Assembly (NCBI GenBank): GCA_963829835.1
Contig: CAWHKC010000004.1
Span: 2,790,001 to 2,854,000 of the forward strand
DNA: 64,000 nucleotides
Origin: Berkiella sp963829835
Lineage (GTDB): Bacteria; Pseudomonadota; Gammaproteobacteria; Berkiellales; Berkiellaceae
Direction of reading: 5' to 3'
The notes under the pieces are model-generated. The model did not search any database and had not been told where the DNA came from. It saw only the letters and a list, made by a program, of their open reading frames with translations. Below, piece by piece: positions 43,278 to 52,819 of this stretch; positions within the stretch are counted from its first letter, which is position 1; the number at the start of each line of letters is the position of its first letter. A program made the position numbers and the translations under genes.

Positions 43278-45089
43278 ATGAACCAAGATAATCCAAAAAA
43301 TAATGAATCCTCCAGTAAGAAAATACATCGCGCTTTTAGTGACATGGTACATTTGCCTGATGTTTCTTCATATGAGGGTGAATACTATGACAAAATTATT
43401 CATGTTCTCATTAGCAAATATTGGGGATTGCTATCACCAGCCGCTTTTTCTTTAGCAACCTTTGACTGGTTGACTCATTTAAGCATTTCACCGTGCAAGC
43501 AAATGAGTACGATGAAGGCTTTTAATGAAAAATTTGGATTACTCTTATTAAATAGCTTACAAACGCATCATACAAAACAAAGTGAACATCCTTGTATTCA
43601 TAGTAAAAAAGGTGATCAACGATTTAAAAGTGAATTATGGAATACCCCGCCCTTTAATACTTATTCTCAAATATTTTTAATCTATGAAGAATTGTTTAAA
43701 AATGCGACAAAGAACGTACGCGGAGTATCTCATCATCATCAAAATGTCGTTAGTTTTATGAGCCGTCAAATTTTAGATGTTATATCCCCTTCGAATTTTG
43801 TCTTTACTAATCCTGAGGTTTTGCAAACAACAAAAGAAAAAAACGGCAAAAATTTTATTGATGGCTTTAACAATCTCATGGAAGATATTCATCGTTCTCT
43901 TAATAAATTACCGCCTGCTGGCTCAGAACATTTTAAGGTAGGCAAAAACTTAGGTATCACTCCCGGAAAAGTAGTCTTTCAAAATCATTTAATTGAATTA
44001 ATTCAATATGAACCAACTACGCCTACTGTTTACAGAAAACCTATTTTATTCGTACCCGCTTGGATTATGAAATACTATATTTTAGATTTAAGCCCTCATA
44101 ATTCAATGGTGAAATACTTAGTCGATAATGGCCATACTGTTTTCATGATCTCTTGGAAAAATCCCGGAAGCGAAGATAGGAATATTGGTATAGATGATTA
44201 TATCAATCTGGGGATTATGTCTGCATTAGATGTTATTGAGAAAATAATACCAAATACAAAAGTAAATGCCGTTGGCTATTGTATCGGTGGCACACTCTTA
44301 GCCGCTGCGGCTGCAGCAATGGCAACAAAACCAGTTAAAAGGCTTGAAACAATAACGCTATTTGCAGCACAGATTGATTTTAGGGATGCAGGCGAGTTAT
44401 CGCTTTTTATAGATGAAAGTCAAGTTACCTATCTTGAAGACATTATGTGGGAAAAAGGGTATTTAGATGGTTCAATGATGGCTGGAACTTTTAGTATGTT
44501 ACATTCATCTAACCTAATTTATTCAAAGATGGTAAAGGATTATTTAATCGGTGAACGTGAACCGTTATTTGATTTAATGGCATGGGATGCAGATACAACA
44601 AGACTTCCCTATAGAATGCATTCAGAATATTTACGAAAGATATTCTTAAATAACTTGCTGGTACAGGGTAAATTTGAAGTAAATGGTAAAAAAGTTGCCT
44701 TGGGTGATATCACAACACCGATGTTTGTTGTTAGCACTTTAACCGATCACGTTGCACCTTGGCGATCTGTTTATAAAATACATCTTTTCTGTAAATCTAA
44801 AATTACTTTTGTTCTCACCAGTGGTGGGCATAATGCTGGCATTGTAAGTGAACCAGGACATCCTAATCGAGAGTATAAGATGATGACGAGAAATGAAGGG
44901 AGCAAGTATATTACGACTGATAACTGGTTACATACAGCCCCTTCAAATGAAGGCTCTTGGTGGCCATCTTGGCATGAATGGTTAGCAGAATATTCCTCAG
45001 AACAAGTATCGCCACCCTCAATGGAAGTTCCTGACATGGGCATTAGACCTATATGTGATGCTCCAGGTACTTACGTTCATCAAAAATAA
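43278..45089 (+). CDS. phaC: Polyhydroxyalkanoate synthase (class I PhaC)
   Basis: PhaC polymerises 3-hydroxyacyl-CoA into storage polyester. The 603-residue protein has the lipase-like box GYCIGG with the catalytic Cys (C335), the catalytic Asp in TLTDHVAPW (D490) and His in TSGGHNAGIV (H518). The N-terminal ~230 residues are the less conserved domain, and WKNPGSEDRNIGIDDYI is a family hallmark. Length fits class I, which works without PhaE or PhaR. The PHA depolymerase-like gene lies about 9 kb downstream. A type B repeat follows the stop. Confidence 0.95.
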   Translation: MNQDNPKNNESSSKKIHRAFSDMVHLPDVSSYEGEYYDKIIHVLISKYWGLLSPAAFSLATFDWLTHLSISPCKQMSTMKAFNEKFGLLLLNSLQTHHTKQSEHPCIHSKKGDQRFKSELWNTPPFNTYSQIFLIYEELFKNATKNVRGVSHHHQNVVSFMSRQILDVISPSNFVFTNPEVLQTTKEKNGKNFIDGFNNLMEDIHRSLNKLPPAGSEHFKVGKNLGITPGKVVFQNHLIELIQYEPTTPTVYRKPILFVPAWIMKYYILDLSPHNSMVKYLVDNGHTVFMISWKNPGSEDRNIGIDDYINLGIMSALDVIEKIIPNTKVNAVGYCIGGTLLAAAAAAMATKPVKRLETITLFAAQIDFRDAGELSLFIDESQVTYLEDIMWEKGYLDGSMMAGTFSMLHSSNLIYSKMVKDYLIGEREPLFDLMAWDADTTRLPYRMHSEYLRKIFLNNLLVQGKFEVNGKKVALGDITTPMFVVSTLTDHVAPWRSVYKIHLFCKSKITFVLTSGGHNAGIVSEPGHPNREYKMMTRNEGSKYITTDNWLHTAPSNEGSWWPSWHEWLAEYSSEQVSPPSMEVPDMGIRPICDAPGTYVHQK

Positions 45090-45119
45090 TACAAAAAATG
45101 CGCAACTGCTCACCCAACC

Positions 45120-45150
45120 CTGGATACCGCGCATAAAGCGCGGTAAGTAG
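45120..45150. repeat. Type B repeat (copy)
   Basis: CTGGATACCGCG and CGCGGTAAGTAG flank the loop. It lies between the converging phaC and polyproline-protein genes. Confidence 0.75.
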
Positions 45151-45165
45151 CATTTGTGCATTCAA

Positions 45166-46833
45166 TTATATTGTCTTTCTCGCTTTTTCAGATTTTGTTT
45201 TTAACAAAGTTGAATGTAATTTCGAAAGCTCATCAATATTAGGAATTGAAATGGACTCAAGCTTAGCACTTTCTTTGTCTAAAGACTCTTTTTGTTGACG
45301 CCACAAAAAATGAATTTCTGGATCGTCGCTCAGTTTCAACTCTTCTTTATTCTTGACTAAAAATGCCGCCACTTTTTCTCTTTGTGAAGTCTGTTTGCTT
45401 TCTTTGTCATCAGCTGCTGCTTTCAAACTTTGTTTATCTGTTTGTGAGTTTGCTATTTCCGCTTTGCGTTCTTCTTGTTCCATTTTCTTACGACGTTCTT
45501 GAAATTTTGGATCATCAAACAATTTAGCCAAACCTGCTAGTGTTTCCACCTTAGGTGCTTTTTTGTCACTTTTAACAGTAGGAGGCGTCTGTGTTTTTTC
45601 TGTTTGAATAGCAGGTTGTTTTGATCGGGTAACCCGTTTTCCAATTGATGGCAGAGGAGGGGGAGGTGGTGGCGGTGGAGCAACGGTTACACATTCATTT
45701 GTAGGAACCGAACTTTCAACATTCTCTTTGGGTGATTCTGATGGTAAATCCACAGTCACGGCGGCAGGTTGGTTTAATTGATTTTGAGCTTCCCTTATTT
45801 CCTTTTGTAGAGCAAGTAGCTCATCTATCTGTTTGAGTTTTGCTTGTTGTTTTTCTATTAACGCTTGCGACTGAGTAATCACCAGCTGTGTTTCTTCTTG
45901 TAGAGCTCTAGCTTCCCTAGAGGTGTTTTCACCATAAAGTAAAACAAGATTTCCCATTTCAGCTAAAGTTTTCTTTTCACGGATCAATTCTTTTTCTTTG
46001 GCTTCTATTTTACGTAACATGGCTTTTAATTCTGCCGATTGCTCTGGGGTTCGTTTTGGTTGAGGTTCAGGGTTATCCGTTATTGAATCGATTATAGAAA
46101 AGAGATCTTCTGGCGTAGGGGCTTCTTGTCGAGGTCCTTTTCGAGAAGGTCTTATTGTAGGAAGAGAAACAGGTGCATCTTTTTCTTTGCGTAAGGTTTC
46201 TGGATCAATGTGCTTTAAGTTTGGTTTATCTTTTTTGAGCTCATCTGCTAGTTTTCCTGCTAAATCCTTTTTTTCAGGGAGTTCTTTTTTAGATGCTAAT
46301 TTACTGGCACCCTGTTTGGGCGCAGCCATCTTGAGAGGCTTACCTGCTTTTAAAAGTAAAAGCGGAGGCGGTGGCGGAGGTGCTGGGGTTGAATCATGTG
46401 ATTCATCAGTTATCAAAGCCACCGAACTAAGTTGTCCTTTCTTTTGAGAGATCATCTGTTCATTTTGTGCAATTTTTATTTTCGCGTCACTGAGTGTTTT
46501 AAGATGACCTTCTTTTTTTCGATTGGCAGAATCAACAGCCTCTTTTAATAAAAGCTGATCACTTTGAATATTTTCAACTTGAGATGAAAGTGTTAAATAG
46601 TAATGCTTTGCAATCTCCGCTTGAGCGTGATAAAAGGTTTTTTCCATGTTTTGCGCAAGTACTTTTTGTTTGGTAGGAGCATCGCTATAATCCTCTTTTA
46701 ACTCAGCAAAAGCTTTTGTTAGCAATTCATCAGTGAGAAGTTGATAATCATTTTTCTCAGGTTCTTGTTTTTCTAGTAAGGTTTTATATAGTGTTTCCCA
46801 TTGGTAGGGTGTTTTATCTTTTCTTGGGCACAT
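45166..46833 (-). CDS. Coiled-coil protein with two polyproline tracts
   Basis: The 555-residue product is mostly charged coiled coil (Glu, Lys, Gln-rich). Two polyproline tracts interrupt it: PAPPPPPPLLLLKAGKPLK (residues about 150-168) and APPPPPPPPLPSIGKR (385-400). Poly-Pro followed by Leu is the kind of sequence bound by profilin, EVH1 or SH3 domains, and similar tracts occur in bacterial actin-nucleating effectors such as RickA. A convincing WH2 motif is not present. The ATG at 46833 follows GAGGAG; the TTG at 46854 is not used. No signal peptide. Function unknown; effector role inferred. Confidence 0.82.
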   Translation of the reverse strand: MCPRKDKTPYQWETLYKTLLEKQEPEKNDYQLLTDELLTKAFAELKEDYSDAPTKQKVLAQNMEKTFYHAQAEIAKHYYLTLSSQVENIQSDQLLLKEAVDSANRKKEGHLKTLSDAKIKIAQNEQMISQKKGQLSSVALITDESHDSTPAPPPPPPLLLLKAGKPLKMAAPKQGASKLASKKELPEKKDLAGKLADELKKDKPNLKHIDPETLRKEKDAPVSLPTIRPSRKGPRQEAPTPEDLFSIIDSITDNPEPQPKRTPEQSAELKAMLRKIEAKEKELIREKKTLAEMGNLVLLYGENTSREARALQEETQLVITQSQALIEKQQAKLKQIDELLALQKEIREAQNQLNQPAAVTVDLPSESPKENVESSVPTNECVTVAPPPPPPPPLPSIGKRVTRSKQPAIQTEKTQTPPTVKSDKKAPKVETLAGLAKLFDDPKFQERRKKMEQEERKAEIANSQTDKQSLKAAADDKESKQTSQREKVAAFLVKNKEELKLSDDPEIHFLWRQQKESLDKESAKLESISIPNIDELSKLHSTLLKTKSEKARKTI

Positions 46834-46897
46834 TTTGATAACTCCTCGCTTCAATTCTCAACTGATTAAAAAAATAGGGAAATGGTCATTTTTAATC

Positions 46898-46909
46898 ACT
46901 CGTACGAGT
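46898..46909. promoter_or_regulatory. 12-base palindrome between divergent genes
   Basis: ACTCGTACGAGT is a perfect palindrome 65 bases upstream of the polyproline-protein gene. It could be a regulator site; no regulator is known. Confidence 0.35.
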
Positions 46910-47086
46910 TAAGTTATAGACAAAAATCAAACAAGTGTTTGGGCATTTGTCATTTAAAGAAGGGGATATTTACAGCCTGTAATGCTCAAGACTGTGCTGG
47001 ATAGATAACATACTTTTGATAATTATATTTGTGAGACGTTATTTTCAGGTTAGGATAGTAACCCCGAGAAGCCAAAAGGAATGACT

Positions 47087-47653
47087 ATGAATACAGAATT
47101 AACAATTTATAGTGATATCGATCCAAGTCATGTGATCTTACACACCACCAATCGTAGTGAGATCGGCAGTCAATTAAAAGAAATTGAGATATTCTATGAA
47201 ATATGGCCCATCGATAAAACGATTAATGAATGCTCAAGTCATGAACAAATATTATTAGCTTATGATAAGTCTATTAAAGCTTTAATTGAACAAGGTGGCT
47301 ATCAATCTTATGATGTGATCGCGCTTAATCCTTCTCATCCCGATAAAACGACTTTACGCCAGAAGTTTCTAAAAGAACATACGCATGCTGAAGATGAAAT
47401 ACGATTTTTTGTAGCGGGCAGCGGACTGTTTACCGTTCATAAAAACGGTTATGTCTATAATATACTTTGCGTTGAAGGCGATCTTATCAATGTGCCTGCC
47501 GGCACAACGCATTGGTTTGATATGGGACCAGATCCGCGTTTTGTTGCTATTCGTATCTTTAATAATCCAGCTGGTTGGGTCGCCAATTTCACGGGGAGTG
47601 ATATCGCAGACAAATTTCCACGATATGAACCTTCTTTAATCCCTTCCATCTGA
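47087..47653 (+). CDS. mtnD: Acireductone dioxygenase (ARD)
   Basis: ARD oxidises the acireductone intermediate of the methionine salvage pathway. The 188-residue cupin has the metal motif HTHAEDEIRFFV (HxHx4E) and the later ligand His in PAGTTHWFDMG. Length matches the family. The ATG at 47087 is used because AAAAGGA would touch the ATG at 47081. No other methionine-salvage gene is in the window. Confidence 0.94.
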   Translation: MNTELTIYSDIDPSHVILHTTNRSEIGSQLKEIEIFYEIWPIDKTINECSSHEQILLAYDKSIKALIEQGGYQSYDVIALNPSHPDKTTLRQKFLKEHTHAEDEIRFFVAGSGLFTVHKNGYVYNILCVEGDLINVPAGTTHWFDMGPDPRFVAIRIFNNPAGWVANFTGSDIADKFPRYEPSLIPSI

Positions 47654-47745
47654 TTTTTCCCTCATCTTAGCCCCTTTAGATTCCAATGCGCCGTGAATAT
47701 TGATATATATTTCGGTCGCATGAAGTGTTTAGGGGAGGGGAGAAA

Positions 47746-47910
47746 ATGAATGACTATCATCGTAAAGATTCAAAAATTCACAAATTGGGTAAGAATTTAT
47801 TGGGTAAATTCTTTTCTTACCCTGAGTTTTGTTTGAAGCATAAAAATCATGATAGTGTAGTAAGTAGACATGAGCTGATAAGGCATTACTACGCACCTAA
47901 ATGGCTTTAA
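47746..47910 (+). CDS. Small basic hypothetical protein
   Basis: The 54-residue product (MNDYHRKDSKIHKLGKNLLG...) is basic, rich in His and Lys, with no recognised motif. GGGAGGGGAG just before the ATG at 47746 is a very strong ribosome site and is the main support. The stop codon merges into the long inverted repeat at 47909-48030. Confidence 0.5.
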   Translation: MNDYHRKDSKIHKLGKNLLGKFFSYPEFCLKHKNHDSVVSRHELIRHYYAPKWL

Positions 47911-48030
47911 CTCTTACCATTTTGAATTTATACGTCCATCTACGCTCGTCCTCCTACGCTGAGAAGCTTCGGACGACAGGGAAGCTTCGGTGGACAGGTC
48001 GCCTCGTTTAAATTCAAACTGGTTTGAGTT
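47909..48030. repeat. Long inverted repeat (about 120 bases)
   Basis: The outer arms AACTCTTACCATTTTGAATT and AATTCAAACTGGTTTGAGTT pair with few mismatches. The interior holds two GAAGCTTCGG copies. It sits between the small basic gene and the converging gene at 48069. It may work as a terminator or be a repeat element of its own. Confidence 0.6.
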
Positions 48031-48068
48031 AGGGTTTATTTGATGAACCTCTAAAAACTGCTTAATGA

Positions 48069-48947
48069 TTATTGTCTCAGCTTCTTATTATATAGCTGCA
48101 CAGGTGATGTTATTGCCAAATCATCTTTCTCTACTTGGCTTATCAAGAGACTTGATTTGCGAGTAGGTGACGCGGGTTTATTTAATGCTAAGTAGCGAGC
48201 AGTGACATCATAGACATCCATAGATCCTGAAGTGGGTTCTATGATGACTTCAGGTAAAATCTTTACTACATCATTCACTGAAAATGATTTTTCTGTCATT
48301 TCAGTCTGATCTAATAGTTCCTTTAAACTTGCACGTTTATCTTTTAATTCTTCAACATCAAAAGAAGTTCTTCTATTAACAGGAGCTGCAAATGTAACGG
48401 ATCCTTCGTCTACTTGACTCGCAATACTTTCTTGATTTTCAAGTTCGTGTTCATAGTGTGTTATTCTATCATCTAATGTTGCAATAGATGTTTGAAGTTG
48501 TTCTTTAGATTGGGGAGCACTTAGCACTTCTGCCAAAGATTCATAAGCTTTCCCGGCAGCAAAACCACTGACTATTCCTATGGAACCTTTCACTTGTGGT
48601 TTCTCCAACATTTCTTTAACAAACTGCTTATAATTTAATTTAATTGGATTTGTTGCAGAATTTGCTGGTTTTTTATCAACCTTTGTTATATCCAGGAGAT
48701 CTTCTGTATTACTCATTGCTTCAGTTGATAATTCATCATCCATATGTTGTCCTACTACTGTGACCATTTTTTCTTTTATCAGTTTTCTAAGCTCTGTATC
48801 TAAAGCAGTCTGTGCCAACAAAGCTCCAGTCGTAATACCTACTCCTGTTAATGCGACGCCAGTTTCATTTAATATTTCTGTTGAATTAGCGACAGTGTTA
48901 AACCCTTTTTGCGCTAAATCTTTAACTCTTCGTAGGCCTCTTAGCAT
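48069..48947 (-). CDS. Hypothetical protein with hydrophobic segment and coiled coil
   Basis: The 292-residue product has a basic N-terminus (MLRGLRRVKDLAQKG), a moderately hydrophobic, glycine-containing stretch (VALTGVGITTGALLAQTAL) and a second one (GSIGIVSGFAAGKAYESL). A coiled-coil region follows (about 150-220, LQTSIATLDDRITHYEHELEN). I do not recognise a family. The ATG at 48947 follows AGGA; a TTG two codons earlier exists. It could associate with membranes. Confidence 0.75.
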   Translation of the reverse strand: MLRGLRRVKDLAQKGFNTVANSTEILNETGVALTGVGITTGALLAQTALDTELRKLIKEKMVTVVGQHMDDELSTEAMSNTEDLLDITKVDKKPANSATNPIKLNYKQFVKEMLEKPQVKGSIGIVSGFAAGKAYESLAEVLSAPQSKEQLQTSIATLDDRITHYEHELENQESIASQVDEGSVTFAAPVNRRTSFDVEELKDKRASLKELLDQTEMTEKSFSVNDVVKILPEVIIEPTSGSMDVYDVTARYLALNKPASPTRKSSLLISQVEKDDLAITSPVQLYNKKLRQ

Positions 48948-49243
48948 CTTCAAATCCTATACTCTAATATATAATAAAAAATTATATAATTATTATGTCA
49001 TAAAAATAAGTAATTCCAGACAAACAGGAACTTTGAGCGGATAAATGCATACTTTAGTGTGCTTGCACCTATGGTTTCATAGGATAAACCTAAATCCTTG
49101 GAGATCAAGGCTAACACTAAAATCATATTGTGAATTAAACTTCTTGTCGCTTATTTAATGCCTCTTGACCCAACATTCGTTGATTCTTTCTAATGTGCCC
49201 TCATATCCTCATCAAGTGATTAAAATTAATAGGGGACAGTTCA

Positions 49244-50650
49244 ATGGTAGGTAATCAATTTCGTGGTTTAGAACACCTTAAAGAACTGCCTATGAATAAT
49301 GGAGCCATCGATCTCAGTAAATTAATTAAGATGCCTGGTGGTGGCACACATGATATCTATAGGATAGGGGATAATCCCACTTTTCTATTAAAAGTAGTTA
49401 GAGATTCAATTGGTAATGAAAATGATGTCCTACAACAAAAATTAACTAATCTGACTATTAAATATGCTGAACTTTATAAAACATTTGGTGAAGATAGATG
49501 CTTGGTGGAAAAACGCTGTATACACCTAATTAAAGAAAAAGAGGGGGCGTTTCCACAAAATGCTGTGGTCTCATTTGTTGCTTATGATAATTGTTTCAAA
49601 AATGAGAATAAGTTTGGATTCAATACTGAAGCAGTCGAAACAATGGAGCATAAAATAAAGGCGAATCCTTTAAAGTATCATTTGATGAACAAGTCACTTA
49701 TGGGGGATAAGAAATCAGACATCTCATTTTCTTTGGAAGATTTCTTGTTATTTCATGAGTCTTTTCGTCCTATTTTTAGTAAGCTTGAAAGTGAACCCTC
49801 TTTGCAGGCAGTAATGAAAGAATTTTTAGAAAAATTCAGGAGCTACTATAAACAGACAGATCAGTTGATGGATTTTACAGGACTTGATAATGTTGTTTTT
49901 TATAAAGAGGGTGAGAAATGGCAATATAAAGTAGGCAGCGTTATTAAGCATGAAACCGGTAAACACTCCAGGGAGATGATCCGTGCAATTGATGCTGATC
50001 CTTCTATTGTTCAAAAATCTTTTAAAAATTGGACCCCTATCTTTTTTGTGCCATCATGGGTAAGAATTCTCAATGCTACTGCAGCTAAACTGGGAATGGA
50101 AAAAATTGTCGAGGATATAACTGTTAGCCAGAAGGATAGTGAAAATCTTTCTCGAATGTTTGAAATGCTATCTTTAAATGAACGCGCTGTTTTTAGTGTC
50201 CAAGATAAAGAATTTGAAGAAGCACTGCGATTGTTTAAACAATATCAGAGTACAGAAAAAGATCATGATACAAGGGTTAGGTATTTTTTAGGCGTAAATT
50301 ACTGCCGTAATCTCCAAAATCAAGAAGCTAAGCGCCCTAAACAGGAAATTAAAGCATTTCTAGAACTTTTAATGGATCCTAAAAATGTTTATCCAGAACC
50401 AGAAAAAGCTAAAGTGGATTCAGTCATTCATGAGCTTCAAGCTAAACTGTTGTCTGCAACCTTGGAGGATTTAGAAGAATCCGTAAAAGATAATAGCTTA
50501 GTGGCTGAAGACGAGGCTGCGAAAAGTAAGTCTATCACTTTTAGAAGAGAATTAGCTGCTGAAAAAGGATCATCAAAAGAAACAGTTCAGACAGAGGATA
50601 AAATAAATAAAAATGAGTTAACACCTAAGGTTGCGAGTTCACTATTGTAA
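49244..50650 (+). CDS. Hypothetical protein, weakly kinase-like
   Basis: The 468-residue product has features that faintly recall a protein kinase fold: a glycine-rich turn then Lys (MPGGGTHDIYRIGDNPTFLLKVVRD) and a later DFTGLDNVVFYKEGEKWQYKVG that could be a catalytic-loop-like D-x-x-x-x-D-N segment. The alignment is not good enough to assign the family. The C-terminal third (310-430) is helical, with tetratricopeptide-like spacing (EEALRLFKQYQSTEKDHDTRVRYFLGVNY). No signal peptide. The last 26 bases overlap the converging nitronate monooxygenase gene. Confidence 0.78.
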   Translation: MVGNQFRGLEHLKELPMNNGAIDLSKLIKMPGGGTHDIYRIGDNPTFLLKVVRDSIGNENDVLQQKLTNLTIKYAELYKTFGEDRCLVEKRCIHLIKEKEGAFPQNAVVSFVAYDNCFKNENKFGFNTEAVETMEHKIKANPLKYHLMNKSLMGDKKSDISFSLEDFLLFHESFRPIFSKLESEPSLQAVMKEFLEKFRSYYKQTDQLMDFTGLDNVVFYKEGEKWQYKVGSVIKHETGKHSREMIRAIDADPSIVQKSFKNWTPIFFVPSWVRILNATAAKLGMEKIVEDITVSQKDSENLSRMFEMLSLNERAVFSVQDKEFEEALRLFKQYQSTEKDHDTRVRYFLGVNYCRNLQNQEAKRPKQEIKAFLELLMDPKNVYPEPEKAKVDSVIHELQAKLLSATLEDLEESVKDNSLVAEDEAAKSKSITFRRELAAEKGSSKETVQTEDKINKNELTPKVASSLL

Positions 50651-51695
50651 TCACTTCTTGATTTAATTCTTCTATTAATTTTGCGGCTGACATTGTTTTG
50701 CATAGATAATGTCCTACGCCTGCATACATTGACATTAAATGTACATTGCCTTGTTCCTTGGCTTTGTTACGCATGGGGGCTGTGATCGCATTTTGAATGG
50801 GGAATGGTAATACTTCTTTTTCATAGGGTTTCATTTTTTCAGTCAATTGATTAGATATTGCCCGAGCTAATCTTCCTGAAAAAGCTTGCGTTAACACGGT
50901 GTTATCCTGCTTAGAGTTTAAAAGTGTTTGTTTGTAAATGGCTGGCGCTGTGGATTCTTCACAACAAATAAAGGCTGTTCCCAGCTGTACACCTGATGCA
51001 CTTTGCTTTAAGGCATCAACAATGTGTTGGGCATCCATAATGCCACCTGCTGCAATAATGGGAATATTAATTTGGCTTGTCAGTTGTTTTAATAGTTCGT
51101 TAAGTCCTAAAATAGGCGCACCTATATTTTCTTGAAATGTGCCACGATGACCACCTGATTCACTTCCTTGGGCAACAATCGCATCTACTCCTTGTTGTTT
51201 TAATGCTAAAGCTTCTTGAAGTGATGTTGCTGTGCCGATTACTTTGATATTATTTTCTTTGCATAACTTAATATATTTATCGTCAAGTTTACCGAAAGTA
51301 AAAGTAAATAGTGGGACTTTTTCTTCAAGGATAACCTTGAATTGTTCTTCAAAATTGGGAATATAAGGTGCTTTGATGGCATCAGTCGGAATAGGACTAT
51401 CTGGAAAAATATTCTGTATCAGTTTTATCATAGTTTGAATTTGTTCAGGTGTTGCCTGATGCTTTTGGGGAATAAATAGATTGACTGCAAAAGGATATGA
51501 AGTATGTTGTTTAACCGCTTGAATATCCTTTCTGAGTTGAGAAGGACTAAGGTATGCAGCACCAAGTGACCCTAACCCCCCAGCATTAGAAGCAGCACTG
51601 ACTAGGGCAGGCGAGGAGATTCCGCCTGCCATTGGGGCTTGGATGAGAGGTATACGAATATTCAGTAATTTAGTGAGTGATGTTGTGGGCCACAT
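50625..51695 (-). CDS. Nitronate monooxygenase (2-nitropropane dioxygenase family)
   Basis: The 356-residue FMN-binding TIM barrel shows family motifs: IPLIQAPMAGGISSPALVSAASNAGGLGSLGAAYL, IVAQGSESGGHRGTF (with the active-site His) and IIAAGGIMDAQHIVDAL, SGVQLGTAFICCEES. The enzyme oxidises alkyl nitronates such as propionate 3-nitronate. The ATG at 51695 gives the usual N-terminus. A small hypothetical gene lies 18 bases upstream, likely in the same transcript. Confidence 0.94.
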   Translation of the reverse strand: MWPTTSLTKLLNIRIPLIQAPMAGGISSPALVSAASNAGGLGSLGAAYLSPSQLRKDIQAVKQHTSYPFAVNLFIPQKHQATPEQIQTMIKLIQNIFPDSPIPTDAIKAPYIPNFEEQFKVILEEKVPLFTFTFGKLDDKYIKLCKENNIKVIGTATSLQEALALKQQGVDAIVAQGSESGGHRGTFQENIGAPILGLNELLKQLTSQINIPIIAAGGIMDAQHIVDALKQSASGVQLGTAFICCEESTAPAIYKQTLLNSKQDNTVLTQAFSGRLARAISNQLTEKMKPYEKEVLPFPIQNAITAPMRNKAKEQGNVHLMSMYAGVGHYLCKTMSAAKLIEELNQEVITIVNSQP

Positions 51696-51713
51696 TAATT
51701 GGAGCTCTTATGT

Positions 51714-51992
51714 TTAATTATTCTTTTCATTTTCTAAGGCTTTTTGCGTTATGTCTTTATATAGCTGAATGGCCTTTGACATGATTTCTTGATATTCAGG
51801 ATGTTTATCTGAAAGTCGCATAATATACTTCGCATCATTGAAAACAGTCTCTAAGAAAGTGAGTTCTGATTCATTTAATTTCTTTCCAGCAAAAACTTTT
51901 TTTTCAATTTCGCGTGCTTGGGGTAGACGATGTTCTGTAAAGCGCTTAAGTAGAGCAGTAATCACAATATCATCTTCTGAATTTTTATCCAT
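51714..51992 (-). CDS. Small helical hypothetical protein
   Basis: The 92-residue product is charged and helical (ALLKRFTEHRLPQAREIEKKVFAGKKL). No motif recognised. The tight spacing to the nitronate monooxygenase gene (18 bases) suggests they are transcribed together. Confidence 0.78.
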   Translation of the reverse strand: MDKNSEDDIVITALLKRFTEHRLPQAREIEKKVFAGKKLNESELTFLETVFNDAKYIMRLSDKHPEYQEIMSKAIQLYKDITQKALENEKNN

Positions 51993-52047
51993 ATGTAGAT
52001 CCTAACTTTGAATGAGAGACTTTAAATATCAATAGCATATATCAAAT

Positions 52048-52818
52048 CTATCCTATCAGATGAAAACCAGCATCAATATAAATAGTATCTCCAGTTATAT
52101 GCTTAGCATAATCGCTCGAAAGATAGGTCACCATGGCTCCTACGTCAAATATATCAACAAGTGAGTGCATTGGTGATTTGTTTAGCGCAAGTTCAATTAG
52201 TTTATCAAAATCATCAAGCCCTGATGCCGCACGCGTTTTAACGGGACCTGGAGATATGGCTATGACTCGTATTTTGTGAGGCCCCAGCTCAGCTGACATA
52301 TAGCGCACGCAGGATTCTAAAGCCGCTTTTACCGGGCCCATGAGGTTATAATTTTCAACCACTTTAACAGCGCCATAAAAACTCATGGCAAACATTACAC
52401 CACCATCAGACATCATGGGTTTTGCTAATTTTGCCATGCGAAGAAAGGAATGACATGAAATATCCATCGCTAATAAAAAGCCCTCTTTAGAGCAATCAAC
52501 GATGGAGCCTTGCAAATCATTTTTAGGTGCAAAGGCGATGGAATGTACAATAATATCTATTTTTCCCCATTTAGTCGCAATCTCCGCGAATACATTATCT
52601 AAATCAGTATCTGTTGTAACATCGCATTTAGAATAAATGCTAGGGTTTAAGGGCAACGCAATTTTATCCACATAAGGTTTTGACTTATCGTTTAAGTAAG
52701 TGATGGCCACATCTGCACCTGCTTGTTTTAGCATCTTTGCGCACCCATACGCGATTGAGCTTTCGTTAGCAATGCCAACAATGAGCGCTTTTTTTCCGCT
52801 TAATAACGTAGTGTCCAT
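52048..52818 (-). CDS. fabI: Enoyl-[acyl-carrier-protein] reductase FabI
   Basis: FabI reduces enoyl-ACP in the last step of the fatty-acid elongation cycle using NADH. The 256-residue SDR-type protein has LSGKKALIVGIANESSIAYGCA at the cofactor site, VHSIAFAPKN, and the catalytic Tyr-x6-Lys in YNLMGPVK, with ISPGPVKTRAASGL after it. The ATG at 52818 follows AAGGAAAATTAAC, which lies inside the end of the upstream truncated ack gene (one-base gap). In this kind of cluster FabI is a usual partner of ack and pta. Confidence 0.95.
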   Translation of the reverse strand: MDTTLLSGKKALIVGIANESSIAYGCAKMLKQAGADVAITYLNDKSKPYVDKIALPLNPSIYSKCDVTTDTDLDNVFAEIATKWGKIDIIVHSIAFAPKNDLQGSIVDCSKEGFLLAMDISCHSFLRMAKLAKPMMSDGGVMFAMSFYGAVKVVENYNLMGPVKAALESCVRYMSAELGPHKIRVIAISPGPVKTRAASGLDDFDKLIELALNKSPMHSLVDIFDVGAMVTYLSSDYAKHITGDTIYIDAGFHLIG

Positions 52819-52819
52819 G

